This document shows positions 1 through 7,382 of a stretch of DNA of 28,047 bases, piece by piece. The notes beneath the pieces are model-generated. The model did not search any database, was not told the DNA's origin, and saw only the letters and a list, made by a program, of their open reading frames with translations. Every line of letters starts with the position of its first letter. Positions within the stretch are counted from its first letter, which is position 1. The DNA is from an uncultured Lachnospiraceae bacterium (lineage in GTDB: Bacteria > Bacillota > Clostridia > Lachnospirales > Lachnospiraceae): contig CAJTYM010000041.1 in assembly GCA_910583835.1 (NCBI GenBank), positions 6,666 to 34,712 on the forward strand. The letters run 5' to 3'. The position numbers and the translations under genes are program-made.

Positions 1-103
1 GCCGAAAGGCAGTAACTGAAAAAAATAGAAAGATAACGCCGAAAGGCAGTAACTGAAAAATATAGGAAGATAACGCCGAAAGGCAGTTATTAGAAAATAA
101 AGG
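1..103. repeat. Tandem 37-nt repeats with GAAA-loop mini-hairpins
   Basis: Two full 37-nt units (1-37 and 38-74) and a diverging third (from 75) each begin with GCCGAAAGGC, a 3-bp stem closed by a GAAA tetraloop. At the unit junctions the stem lengthens: TAAC before GCC can pair with GTTA after GGCA, giving a 7-bp stem with one bulged A. In the third copy (about 70-93) it is longest. The array may continue left of the window. It lies just upstream of the resistance operon, so a leader or mRNA-stability role is possible, but this is inference. One frame stays open to about position 56, so part could also be the tail of an upstream gene. Confidence 0.7.
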
Positions 104-136
104 TAAATTCGGGAATTTAAGAAAGGATGGAAAATT

Positions 137-904
137 ATGGGTAGTGTTTTGGAAGTAAGAGACCTCTGTAAAACATATATTGTCAATAAACGGCAGAACA
201 ATGTCCTCAAAAACGTTAATTTCAGCATCGAAGAAGGGGAGATGGCTGCGGTCATGGGTCCATCCGGCTCCGGCAAGTCCACACTGCTGTATGCAGTTTC
301 CGGCATGGATTCCATTACGGCAGGAAAAGTGGATTTCTGTGGGAAAGATATCGCCAAACTATCTGCGCGTGAGCTTGCCAATCTCCGCCTGGATGAGATG
401 GGCTTTATCTTCCAGCAGATGTATATGATGAAAAACCTTACGGTGCTGGATAATATCATCCTTCCTGCCTGCCAGTCCAGGAAAATCAGGGAAAGCCGTA
501 GAGAGACAATGAGCCGGGGGCAGGAGCTTATGCGCAAGCTTGGCATTATTGAAATAGCCGACAACGATATCAACGAGGTGTCCGGCGGACAGCTTCAGCG
601 CGCCTGTATCTGCAGGAGCATGATGAACAAACCGAAAATGATTTTTGCAGATGAACCGACCGGGGCGTTAAACCGCAGTTCTTCCGATGAAGTCATGGAA
701 GAACTGGCAAAGATAAACGGCGAGGGCACAACGGTCATGCTGGTAACCCATGACGTCAAGGTTGCCGCAAAATGTACGCGGGTATTTTATATTGTTGACG
801 GAAATATACAGGGAGAGTATAATCTGGACAGATATACCTCCCCCACGCAGCTGCGTGAACGGGAGCGAGCCCTTAACAACTGGCTGATGGAGATGGGATG
901 GTAA
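137..904 (+). CDS. ABC transporter ATP-binding protein, BceA/MacB (LolD-like) type
   Basis: This 255-residue protein is an ATPase subunit of the family that works with FtsX-like permeases in export or removal of antimicrobial peptides. All nucleotide-binding motifs are present: Walker A GPSGSGKST (41-49), Q-loop near 93-94, signature VSGGQ (148-152), Walker B MIFADEP (168-174) and H-loop His205. The Shine-Dalgarno AAAGGA (122-127) precedes the ATG by 9 nt. The stop overlaps the start of the response regulator, so the two are probably translationally coupled. No permease follows; the next genes are a two-component system and an ABC-F gene. The permease may lie upstream of the window. Family assignment is firm; the substrate is unknown, although the context suggests a cell-envelope-active peptide or antibiotic. 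Confidence 0.93.
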   Translation: MGSVLEVRDLCKTYIVNKRQNNVLKNVNFSIEEGEMAAVMGPSGSGKSTLLYAVSGMDSITAGKVDFCGKDIAKLSARELANLRLDEMGFIFQQMYMMKNLTVLDNIILPACQSRKIRESRRETMSRGQELMRKLGIIEIADNDINEVSGGQLQRACICRSMMNKPKMIFADEPTGALNRSSSDEVMEELAKINGEGTTVMLVTHDVKVAAKCTRVFYIVDGNIQGEYNLDRYTSPTQLRERERALNNWLMEMGW

Positions 905-1578
905 GTTTAAGAAGCATGACGGATATTTTAATTGTGGAAGACAACGAAGAACTGGCGGGGCTGCTCTGTGATTTCCTGCGCGTAGAGGGGTATATTGTGT
1001 CGGTTGCGGGGACTGGAGAGAAGGCCTTGGCGCTGTATGAAAGGTACGGCGCAAGGCTTCTCGTGCTTGACGTCATGCTGCCGGGGATGGACGGTTTTGC
1101 CATATGTGCAAAAATCCGCAAGCAGAGCAATACGCCGATACTTATTGTCAGCGCCAAGACTACGAAGGATGACAAATTGAATGGGCTTCTTCTGGGGGCG
1201 GACGATTATATTGAGAAACCTTATGACATAGATATCCTGCTGGCAAAAATCAAAGGGATTTTCAAAAGGCGGTATTCCAGGGATGAGATTTCAGAGGGAA
1301 ACTTCACCATAAATAAAGAAAGCAGGACGGTCTGCAAAGATGGCGCGCAGCTGGAAATGACGGCCAAGGAATTTGATTTGCTGCTGCTGTTGGTGGAGAA
1401 CAAGGGAAAGGCATTGAGCAAGGAATTCCTCTTTCGCGAGGTCTGGGGCAGCGACAGTTTTTCTGAGCCGCAGACGCTGACCGTGCACATCAAATGGCTG
1501 CGCCAGAAGATAGAAGACAATCCGAAAGAGCCGCAGAAAATTCTCACCGTCTGGGGCGTGGGGTATAAGTTTGTATGA
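898..1578 (+). CDS. OmpR/PhoB-family response regulator
   Basis: The 226-residue protein has an N-terminal receiver domain: acidic pair Glu14-Asp15, phospho-acceptor Asp58 in VLDVMLPGMDG, Ser85 and Lys107 in EKPYD. The C-terminal winged-helix DNA-binding domain spans about 125-226 and ends in VWGVGYKFV, typical of OmpR-type regulators. The ATG at 898 overlaps the ATPase stop by 7 nt. An in-frame ATG at 916 (MTDILIVEDN) would give the usual receiver N-terminus and is an equally plausible start. It overlaps the kinase gene by ATGA at 1575-1578. It presumably receives phosphate from that kinase and controls this operon or a nearby transporter operon; the target is not visible. Confidence 0.95.
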   Translation: MVSLRSMTDILIVEDNEELAGLLCDFLRVEGYIVSVAGTGEKALALYERYGARLLVLDVMLPGMDGFAICAKIRKQSNTPILIVSAKTTKDDKLNGLLLGADDYIEKPYDIDILLAKIKGIFKRRYSRDEISEGNFTINKESRTVCKDGAQLEMTAKEFDLLLLLVENKGKALSKEFLFREVWGSDSFSEPQTLTVHIKWLRQKIEDNPKEPQKILTVWGVGYKFV

Positions 1579-2819
1579 AAAATTTCCGTAAGATTTTTAT
1601 GGCGGCAGCCTTGGCAGTCCTTGCTATCTTTGTGATGGCGAATGTGTTTCTGCTATCTGGGAAAACGCAAAGCGGCAGGCCATATATGGTAGAGATAGAC
1701 AGGCTTGCCCGCGCAATCGGGGAACAAGGATTGGAAGAAATTGACCTATCAGATTGTCAGTACGTGACAAATGTTGCGCAGTCTTTGGGAAAGTATCCAG
1801 ACGAAGGTTTTTATGAAGATACGGAATGCGACTACCAGGTCAGGATGGTCGGTGGCAAAGTTTACCGTTTTGATTATGTGTACCAGGCAAACCAGGAGCA
1901 TCGGCAGACAGTGATTGCTGTAAACCTTGTTTTGGCAGTGATGTCGCTGCTTCTTTTGGGCATGCTGCTGTTTGTGCAGAGAAAAATATTGAATCCCTTT
2001 GCAGAATTGGGCGGACTGCCCTACGAGCTTTCTAAGGGAAATCTGACTGTGCCCATTAAGGAAAATAAAAACCGTTTCTTTGGCAGGTTTGTATGGGGGC
2101 TTAATGTGCTGAGGGAAAATTTAGAGCAGCAGAAACAGCGGGAACTGTCACTGCTGCGGGAGAAAAAGACGCTTGTGATTTCTCTCTCCCATGATATCAA
2201 GACGCCGTTATCAGCTATCAAGCTGTATGCCAAGGCTCTGGCCAAGGGCCTGTACAATGAGAAAGAAAGACAGCTTGAGATATATGGCAGCATAGGAGAA
2301 AAAGCAGATGAAATTGAACGTTTCCTCTCGCAGATTATAGAAGCGTCAAGCGAGGATTTCCTAAATTTTGATGTGAAACAGGGGGAATTCTACCTGTCGG
2401 AATTGGTGCAGGCAGTTTCTGCCTACTATCGGGACAAGTTAGAGATTATGAAGATAAATTTCTCCGTGGAGGAATATACAGATTGCCTGATAAAAGGAGA
2501 TTTGGACCGGAGCGTGGAAGTCCTGCAGAATATCGTGGAAAATGCTGTCAAATATGGAGACGGACAGGAGATTGCGCTTTCGTTTTCCCGGGAGGAGGAC
2601 TGCCGGCTGATTACGGTGAGAAATACGGGCTGCACGCTGCCGCAGACGGAGCTGCCGCATATTTTTGAGAGTTTTATTCAAGGGACGAACGCAAAGGGCG
2701 TAAACGGCAGTGGGCTGGGGCTCTATATCTGCCGCCAGCTCATGCATAAAATGCAGGGAGAAGTTTTTGCGGAGATAAGGCAAGGGCAGATGTATGTGAC
2801 GGTGATTTTCCCTGTCTGA
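1575..2819 (+). CDS. Sensor histidine kinase, partner of the upstream regulator
   Basis: This 414-residue membrane kinase has a transmembrane segment at about 8-28, an extracytoplasmic sensor stretch of roughly 80 residues, and a second transmembrane segment at about 112-134. A HAMP-like linker, a HisKA domain with phospho-acceptor His206 in SLSHDIKTPLSAIK and a HATPase domain follow. The ATPase motifs are the N box around Asn319/Asn323, the F box IFESF (363-367) and the G2 box GSGLGLYI (378-385). The G1 box reads RNTGCTLP, with Asn where Asp is usual. The start overlaps the regulator stop (ATGA). A larger sensor domain and a separate regulator gene of OmpR type suggest a conventional two-component pair. 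The signal is unknown; neighbouring resistance genes point to an antibiotic or envelope stress. Confidence 0.94.
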   Translation: MKNFRKIFMAAALAVLAIFVMANVFLLSGKTQSGRPYMVEIDRLARAIGEQGLEEIDLSDCQYVTNVAQSLGKYPDEGFYEDTECDYQVRMVGGKVYRFDYVYQANQEHRQTVIAVNLVLAVMSLLLLGMLLFVQRKILNPFAELGGLPYELSKGNLTVPIKENKNRFFGRFVWGLNVLRENLEQQKQRELSLLREKKTLVISLSHDIKTPLSAIKLYAKALAKGLYNEKERQLEIYGSIGEKADEIERFLSQIIEASSEDFLNFDVKQGEFYLSELVQAVSAYYRDKLEIMKINFSVEEYTDCLIKGDLDRSVEVLQNIVENAVKYGDGQEIALSFSREEDCRLITVRNTGCTLPQTELPHIFESFIQGTNAKGVNGSGLGLYICRQLMHKMQGEVFAEIRQGQMYVTVIFPV

Positions 2820-2832
2820 AGGAGGGATGAAT

Positions 2833-4359
2833 ATGGCACAGATAAATGTAAATAACCTGACATTTTCTTATGAAGGAAGCTTTGACAATATTTTTGAGGA
2901 CGTATCTTTTTCCATTGATACGGACTGGAAACTTGGTTTTCTCGGGCGCAATGGTAAAGGGAAGACGACGTTCCTCAACCTGCTGCTGGGGAGATACCAA
3001 TATAATGGCAGCATTACGGCTTCCACAGATTTTGATTATTTTCCGTATCCTATTTCACAGGGGCAGCTGCAGCGTCCCATGGCAGATTTTCTGGAGGAAA
3101 TAAAGCCGCGATATGAATTGTGGCGCGTCATCTGTGAACTGGAGCAGTTATGTGAAAGTTCCGAGATTCTCTATCGTCCGTTTGTGACGCTGAGTCCTGG
3201 CGAACGCACAAAAGCCCTGCTGTCCGTCTTGTTTTCCGGGGAAAATGATTTCCTGCTGATAGACGAACCCACGAATCATCTGGATGAGGGGGCAAGGGAG
3301 GATGTGAAAAAATACTTGTCTTCCAAGAAAGGGTTTCTGCTGGTGTCGCATGACCGTGATTTATTGGATAGCTGTATCGACCATGTCCTCGTGCTGAACA
3401 GGAAGACCATAGAGGTACAGCGAGGAAATTTTTCCAGCTGGTGGGAAAATAAACAGCGCCGCGACCAGTCTGCAAAAGCGCAGAACGACAAGCACCGCAA
3501 GGAAATCAGCAAGTTGAGGCAGGCGGCTTTCCAGGCTGGCGCATGGGCGGACAGAAATGAAAGCACGAAAATTGGCTATGACCCCATAAAGGAGCCTGAC
3601 CGCCCAACGAGGGCATATATCGGCGGCAAGACAAAAAAGATGCAGAGCAGGGTCAGGCAGCTTAAGAACCGCATTAACCGTGAAATAGAAGAGAAAGAAG
3701 GGCTTCTGGCAGATTTGGAGCAGCCGGTGGATTTGAAGATGATGCCGCTTGCGCACCACAAGGAAATTCTTGTAGAAGCCAGGGATTATGCCCTGAGCTA
3801 TGAGGGCAGCAGACAGCCGCTTTTTACAGATTTGAATTTTGCTATTGCCAGGGGACAGCGGGTTGCCCTGCATGGCAAAAATGGGTGTGGGAAATCAACG
3901 CTCATCAAAATGATTTTGCAGAAAGCAGGCGCTGCCAAAGAATCCCTGCCTATAGAGGAATTCGGCACATGCAGGACGGCAGCGGGACTGGTGATTTCTT
4001 ACGTTAATCAGGACACTTCCATGTTAGAGGGCAGTATCTCTGCGTTCTGCCATCGGCAATCCCTGGATGAAAGCCTGTTCTGTGCCGTGCTCAGGCAGCT
4101 TGATATGGAGCGTGTGCAGTTTGTGAAGAATATGGAGGACTATTCCGAGGGGCAGAAGAAGAAAATCCTGCTTGCCGCCAGCCTGCTCACGCCGGCGCAT
4201 CTGTATATCTGGGACGAACCGCTCAATTACATTGACGTGTTCTCACGAATGCAGGTGGAAAGGCTGCTCCTGCAGTACCAGCCCACAATGCTCTTTGTGG
4301 AACACGATGTGAGGTTCCGTGAAAAGATAGCCACGGAAGTGGTGGAACTGCAGGGGTGA
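2833..4359 (+). CDS. ABC-F ATPase, antibiotic-resistance (Lsa/Vga-like) type
   Basis: This is a soluble protein of about 508 residues with two ATPase domains and no membrane segment, as in ABC-F proteins that act on the ribosome and displace bound antibiotics. Numbered from an alternative ATG at 2827, the first domain has GRNGKGKTT (40-48), LSPGE (122-126) and LLIDEPTNHLD ending near 153. The interdomain linker, about 200-320, is long, basic and helical. The second domain has GKNGCGKST (350-358), YSEGQ (439-443) and IWDEPLNYID (461-470). The start at 2833 is preferred because AGGAGG (2820-2825) lies 7 nt before it, while 2827 abuts the site. It follows the kinase by 13 nt. The resistance spectrum cannot be told from sequence; lincosamide, streptogramin A and pleuromutilin are the usual substrates of relatives. 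Confidence 0.9.
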   Translation: MAQINVNNLTFSYEGSFDNIFEDVSFSIDTDWKLGFLGRNGKGKTTFLNLLLGRYQYNGSITASTDFDYFPYPISQGQLQRPMADFLEEIKPRYELWRVICELEQLCESSEILYRPFVTLSPGERTKALLSVLFSGENDFLLIDEPTNHLDEGAREDVKKYLSSKKGFLLVSHDRDLLDSCIDHVLVLNRKTIEVQRGNFSSWWENKQRRDQSAKAQNDKHRKEISKLRQAAFQAGAWADRNESTKIGYDPIKEPDRPTRAYIGGKTKKMQSRVRQLKNRINREIEEKEGLLADLEQPVDLKMMPLAHHKEILVEARDYALSYEGSRQPLFTDLNFAIARGQRVALHGKNGCGKSTLIKMILQKAGAAKESLPIEEFGTCRTAAGLVISYVNQDTSMLEGSISAFCHRQSLDESLFCAVLRQLDMERVQFVKNMEDYSEGQKKKILLAASLLTPAHLYIWDEPLNYIDVFSRMQVERLLLQYQPTMLFVEHDVRFREKIATEVVELQG

Positions 4360-4403
4360 CGGAAGTAACGGCAAATCTGTAACAGAAAAGTCCGCAGGAC
4401 TTG

Positions 4404-4432
4404 TTGACAAAGGAAAACGGTGGTGGTACACT
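4404..4432 (+). promoter_or_regulatory. Sigma-A-type promoter for the fibronectin-like gene
   Basis: A perfect -35 TTGACA (4404-4409) is followed after 17 bp by TACACT (4427-4432). Transcription would begin near 4439, giving a leader of about 37 nt. A small hairpin AAGTCC/GGACTT (4388-4402) sits directly upstream of the -35. The promoter argues against starting the next gene at an ATG at 4401. Confidence 0.8.
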
Positions 4433-4475
4433 CTTAATATCATTAAAATTAGAAAGGAAGAAAGGGAGAGAACGT

Positions 4476-5783
4476 ATGAAGAACTTTTTTAAAGTGGCAA
4501 AAGTAAGTTTAATGATTATGATGTGTGCCCTGTTTCTGGGAATCGGGATCAAGGCAGAGGCAGCGCTGGGCAAGGTTGCAGGCGTGACACAGGTAGCAGA
4601 TGGTGCGGATGAGAAGAATGCCGGCAAATATGCGGTGGGCATACAGTGGACTGCTTTGCAAGGAGCAGATGCATATCTGGTAGAGTATTGTGAGTCAGGC
4701 AAGAATTTCACAGGCAATACTTATATGAGTGGAATGATATCGAAGAATGTAGTGGCAATATCCGGGCTTTCGGGCGGAACGTCTTATGATGTAAGGGTTT
4801 CAGCGGTGACAATAGCTGGCAACGAGATTGTAGACCAAGGCACTCCTTCAGATGTGGTCGATGTGGTTACACCTCCCTCCGGGACAGTTACTACGTTGAA
4901 GCAGAGTGGTGCGCAGGCGAAGAAATTCACAGTTTCCTGGACAAAGATTCCAGGGGCAAATGTTTATGATATCGGCTTTAAGAAATATGGCAGCACAGCA
5001 AAAGCCCAATATGTTACGACCCCCAATGACGTGTCCAGTTACACTTTGTCAGCAGCTACAGACACAAATTATGTTGTAGATGTTGCTCCGGCAAGGAAGA
5101 GCACCAAGGGTTATGTAGCTTACGGCGCAGGTTCACAGCCAATTCTTGCGTCCAGTCTGCCGAAGAAAATTACCAAAGTAAAATTCCTTACGAGCGGCAG
5201 CAACTCAGACCCTAAGGCTGGGATTGTAGATTTTTCCTGGAACCCGAGCAATGCGGCAGACGGCTATGAATATGCTATCTATGGAAATAATGGCAAGAAG
5301 CTGACTTCCAAGACAATCACAGCTACCAATCCGAAGCAGCGAGTGACGATTAACAATAAGAAATTAAAAAATGCCAACCAGTTTATGAAGATTAGAGTCA
5401 GGGGTTACCTCAAAATAGGTAACAAGAAAGTGCCTGGTCCATATTCTGACTACTGCTGGTTTGCGAAATATCCATTGGGCGTAAAGGGAAGCATCGTCAA
5501 TAAATCAAGTATTTCAGACGGATACAAGATTTCCTGGAAGAAGATGAAAGGCGCAAAGGATTATACCGTATATATTGCGATGGGTAATGGAAGCTTTAAG
5601 AAGGCAGGAACCACCAAAGGCAGCAGCTTTATCATCAAAAAGTGCGGAAGCGCCCCACTTGCTACATATACGACCTACCGTTACAGGGTAGTGGCTAATA
5701 AGAAAGCAGGAAAGAAAACAGTCAAGAGCGATAGTACATGGAGTTCAAGTTTCCGCCTGACTACTACATATTACTATTATTAA
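4476..5783 (+). CDS. Secreted protein with fibronectin-III-like repeats
   Basis: The 435-residue protein begins with a signal peptide: basic start, hydrophobic core about 10-25, probable cleavage after AEA near 28-30. The rest appears to be four fibronectin-type-III-like beta-sandwich domains (about 31-125, 126-220, 221-330, 331-435), with recurring patterns such as VSWTKIPGANVYDI and ISWKKMKGAKDYTVYI. It has no sorting motif, hydrophobic tail or catalytic motif, and it ends in an odd TTTYYYY. The start at 4476 has GGGAG (4464-4468) upstream and gives a clean signal peptide; the longer frame from 4401 would run through the promoter. It is flanked by its own promoter and terminator, so it is monocistronic. 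A role in adhesion or surface display is inferred from the domain type only. Confidence 0.85.
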   Translation: MKNFFKVAKVSLMIMMCALFLGIGIKAEAALGKVAGVTQVADGADEKNAGKYAVGIQWTALQGADAYLVEYCESGKNFTGNTYMSGMISKNVVAISGLSGGTSYDVRVSAVTIAGNEIVDQGTPSDVVDVVTPPSGTVTTLKQSGAQAKKFTVSWTKIPGANVYDIGFKKYGSTAKAQYVTTPNDVSSYTLSAATDTNYVVDVAPARKSTKGYVAYGAGSQPILASSLPKKITKVKFLTSGSNSDPKAGIVDFSWNPSNAADGYEYAIYGNNGKKLTSKTITATNPKQRVTINNKKLKNANQFMKIRVRGYLKIGNKKVPGPYSDYCWFAKYPLGVKGSIVNKSSISDGYKISWKKMKGAKDYTVYIAMGNGSFKKAGTTKGSSFIIKKCGSAPLATYTTYRYRVVANKKAGKKTVKSDSTWSSSFRLTTTYYYY

Positions 5784-5794
5784 AGAGAGCATGG

Positions 5795-5830
5795 CATCTC
5801 CAGTCAAGTGTTTTGGCTGGAGATGTTTTT
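5795..5830 (+). terminator. Rho-independent terminator after the fibronectin-like gene
   Basis: A perfect 9-bp stem CATCTCCAG (5795-5803) with CTGGAGATG (5817-5825), a 13-nt loop, and a run of five T (5826-5830). It starts 12 nt after the stop codon. Confidence 0.93.
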
Positions 5831-5853
5831 CTGTAAAATAAATAAAAAAAGTG

Positions 5854-5882
5854 TTGACAAATCCAACGAATCTATTTATAAT
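5854..5882 (+). promoter_or_regulatory. Consensus promoter of the tRNA-Leu gene
   Basis: TTGACA (5854-5859), a 17-bp spacer and TATAAT (5877-5882) match the housekeeping consensus exactly, as expected for a stable RNA gene. The tRNA begins about 60 nt downstream. Confidence 0.93.
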
Positions 5883-5941
5883 AGCTATTGTGAGTTTTGC
5901 AGAACAGATATTTAGAATCAGGGCTGCAGAATGATATAGCT

Positions 5942-6025
5942 GCAGGAGTGGCGGAATTGGCAGACGCGCAGGCTTCAGGTGCCTGTGGTAGCAATATCGT
6001 GTGGGTTCAAGTCCCATCTCCTGCA
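5942..6025 (+). tRNA. tRNA-Leu (anticodon CAG)
   Basis: An 84-nt class II tRNA with a long variable arm. The acceptor stem GCAGGAG (5942-5948) pairs with CTCCTGC (6018-6024), with discriminator A6025. The anticodon stem CAGGC/GCCTG encloses the loop TTCAGGT, giving anticodon CAG, which reads CUG codons. The T arm carries GGGTTCAAGTCCC. The 3' CCA is not encoded; the next bases are TGA. It is a single tRNA between its own promoter and terminator. Confidence 0.96.
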
Positions 6026-6032
6026 TGAAATG

Positions 6033-6064
6033 AAAAAAGCTGTTGTTTGTGCAACGGCTTTTTT
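6033..6064 (+). terminator. Terminator of tRNA-Leu
   Basis: The arm AAAAAAGCTGTTG (6033-6045) pairs with CAACGGCTTTTTT (6052-6064) around a 6-nt loop, with one G-T pair. The T run on one side and A run on the other make it potentially bidirectional. Confidence 0.92.
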
Positions 6065-6115
6065 GTCATCTGGAGAAAAAAATAAATACGTGGAAAAACG
6101 AGAGGAGGACATGGG

Positions 6116-7294
6116 ATGCTATACAGAAAGAATCCGGCCAATCAGGATGAATTGTCAATCCTGGGCTATGGCTGTCTGCGCTTTACGAAGAAAGGTTCAG
6201 CCATAGACCAGGAAAAGGCGGAAAAGGAGATGAAAGCTGCCATAGAAAATGGCGTTAATTATTTTGATACGGCATATACATATGCGGGGAGCGAGGTCTG
6301 CCTGGGTAAATTTCTGGCAAAGGGTTACCGTGACAGAGTAAAGATAGCCACGAAACTGCCGCATTATTTTATTAAGAAAGAAGGAGACATGGAGCGGTAT
6401 TTTTCGGAGGAGCTGGAGCGTCTGCAGACGGACCATGTGGAGTATTACCTTATGCATATGCTCAATGATGTGGCGACCTGGGAACGGCTGCAGCAGTTTG
6501 GAATCAAAGAGTGGATTGCCGAGAAGAAAGCAAAGGGACAGATTCAGAATATTGGTTTCTCTTTCCATGGCGGAACCGAGAATTTTAAGAAGATTGTCGA
6601 TGCATATGACTGGGATTTCTGCCAGATTCAGTATAATTATATGGATGAACATTCCCAGGCGGGCAGGCGTGGACTCAGATATGCCCATGAAAAGGGGCTG
6701 CCGGTGATAATTATGGAGCCGTTAAGGGGCGGGCGCCTTGTACAGGGACTTCCCAAAAGCGCTTTGAAACTATTGGAGAAGGAAGAACCCAGGCGGAGTC
6801 CGGCGGAGTGGGGCCTGCGCTGGCTGTGGAACCAGCCGGAGGTGACGGTGGTCCTTTCCGGGATGAATGATATTGCCCAGGTGGAAGAAAACATAAGGAT
6901 TGCCCAGGACGCCCAGGTGGGCTGTATGACGGAACACGATATGGAAGTCATTGAAAAAATCAAAGCAGAGATTAACCGTTATATGAAAGTGCCTTGCACC
7001 GGCTGCGGCTATTGCATGCCCTGTCCGGCAGGCGTAGACATTCCCGGATGTTTTTCCGCATATAATACGAGGTACACAGACAGCCAGTATCAGGGGATGA
7101 AAGCTTATATGATGTGTACAACTTTGCGGATGAACCCCAGCAATGCGTCCAAATGCCTGAAATGTGGGAAGTGCGAGCAGCGCTGCCCACAGGGGATTTC
7201 CATTCGCAAAGAACTTACCCAGGTCAAAAAACATATGGAAACGCCCATCTACCATGCGGCGCGGGTTATCTTAAAGCGAAAAAGAAAATATTGA
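6116..7294 (+). CDS. Aldo/keto reductase with C-terminal dicluster ferredoxin domain
   Basis: The 392-residue protein has an N-terminal TIM-barrel aldo/keto reductase domain (about 1-285) with the catalytic tetrad Asp51, Tyr56, Lys80 and His114 in the expected spacing. The C-terminus has two cysteine motifs for 4Fe-4S clusters: Cys294/297/300/303 (CTGCGYCMPC) and Cys347/350/353/357 (CLKCGKCEQRC). This architecture is common in anaerobic Clostridia and is annotated as an oxidoreductase of unknown substrate. AGGAGG (6103-6108) lies 7 nt before the chosen ATG; the ATG at 6111 is in another frame. No strong promoter was recognised between the tRNA terminator and the gene. It ends about 88 nt before dgt. 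Reduction of a carbonyl compound coupled to ferredoxin-type electron transfer is the family-based guess. Confidence 0.93.
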   Translation: MLYRKNPANQDELSILGYGCLRFTKKGSAIDQEKAEKEMKAAIENGVNYFDTAYTYAGSEVCLGKFLAKGYRDRVKIATKLPHYFIKKEGDMERYFSEELERLQTDHVEYYLMHMLNDVATWERLQQFGIKEWIAEKKAKGQIQNIGFSFHGGTENFKKIVDAYDWDFCQIQYNYMDEHSQAGRRGLRYAHEKGLPVIIMEPLRGGRLVQGLPKSALKLLEKEEPRRSPAEWGLRWLWNQPEVTVVLSGMNDIAQVEENIRIAQDAQVGCMTEHDMEVIEKIKAEINRYMKVPCTGCGYCMPCPAGVDIPGCFSAYNTRYTDSQYQGMKAYMMCTTLRMNPSNASKCLKCGKCEQRCPQGISIRKELTQVKKHMETPIYHAARVILKRKRKY

Positions 7295-7382
7295 GCCTTT
7301 CCGCGTGAATTTGCAAATTTTGAAGAAAAAATAAAGGAATTGGAAGATTTGTGCGGAATATATCATTTAGAGGTGATTTGAA

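Noticed and set aside
1..103. CRISPR array
   Set aside because: The 37-nt units are contiguous with no unique spacers, and no cas genes are present.
4388..4402. Hairpin AAGTCC/GGACTT as terminator of the ABC-F operon
   Set aside because: It has only 6 bp with no T run; it adjoins the next promoter and may be an operator at most.
4401..4475. N-terminal extension of the fibronectin-like protein
   Set aside because: It would overlap a perfect -35/-10 promoter and put 25 residues before a classical signal peptide.
7340..7366. Promoter TTGGAA/TATCAT before dgt
   Set aside because: The spacer is only 15 bp and both hexamers are weak; it cannot be supported from sequence alone.
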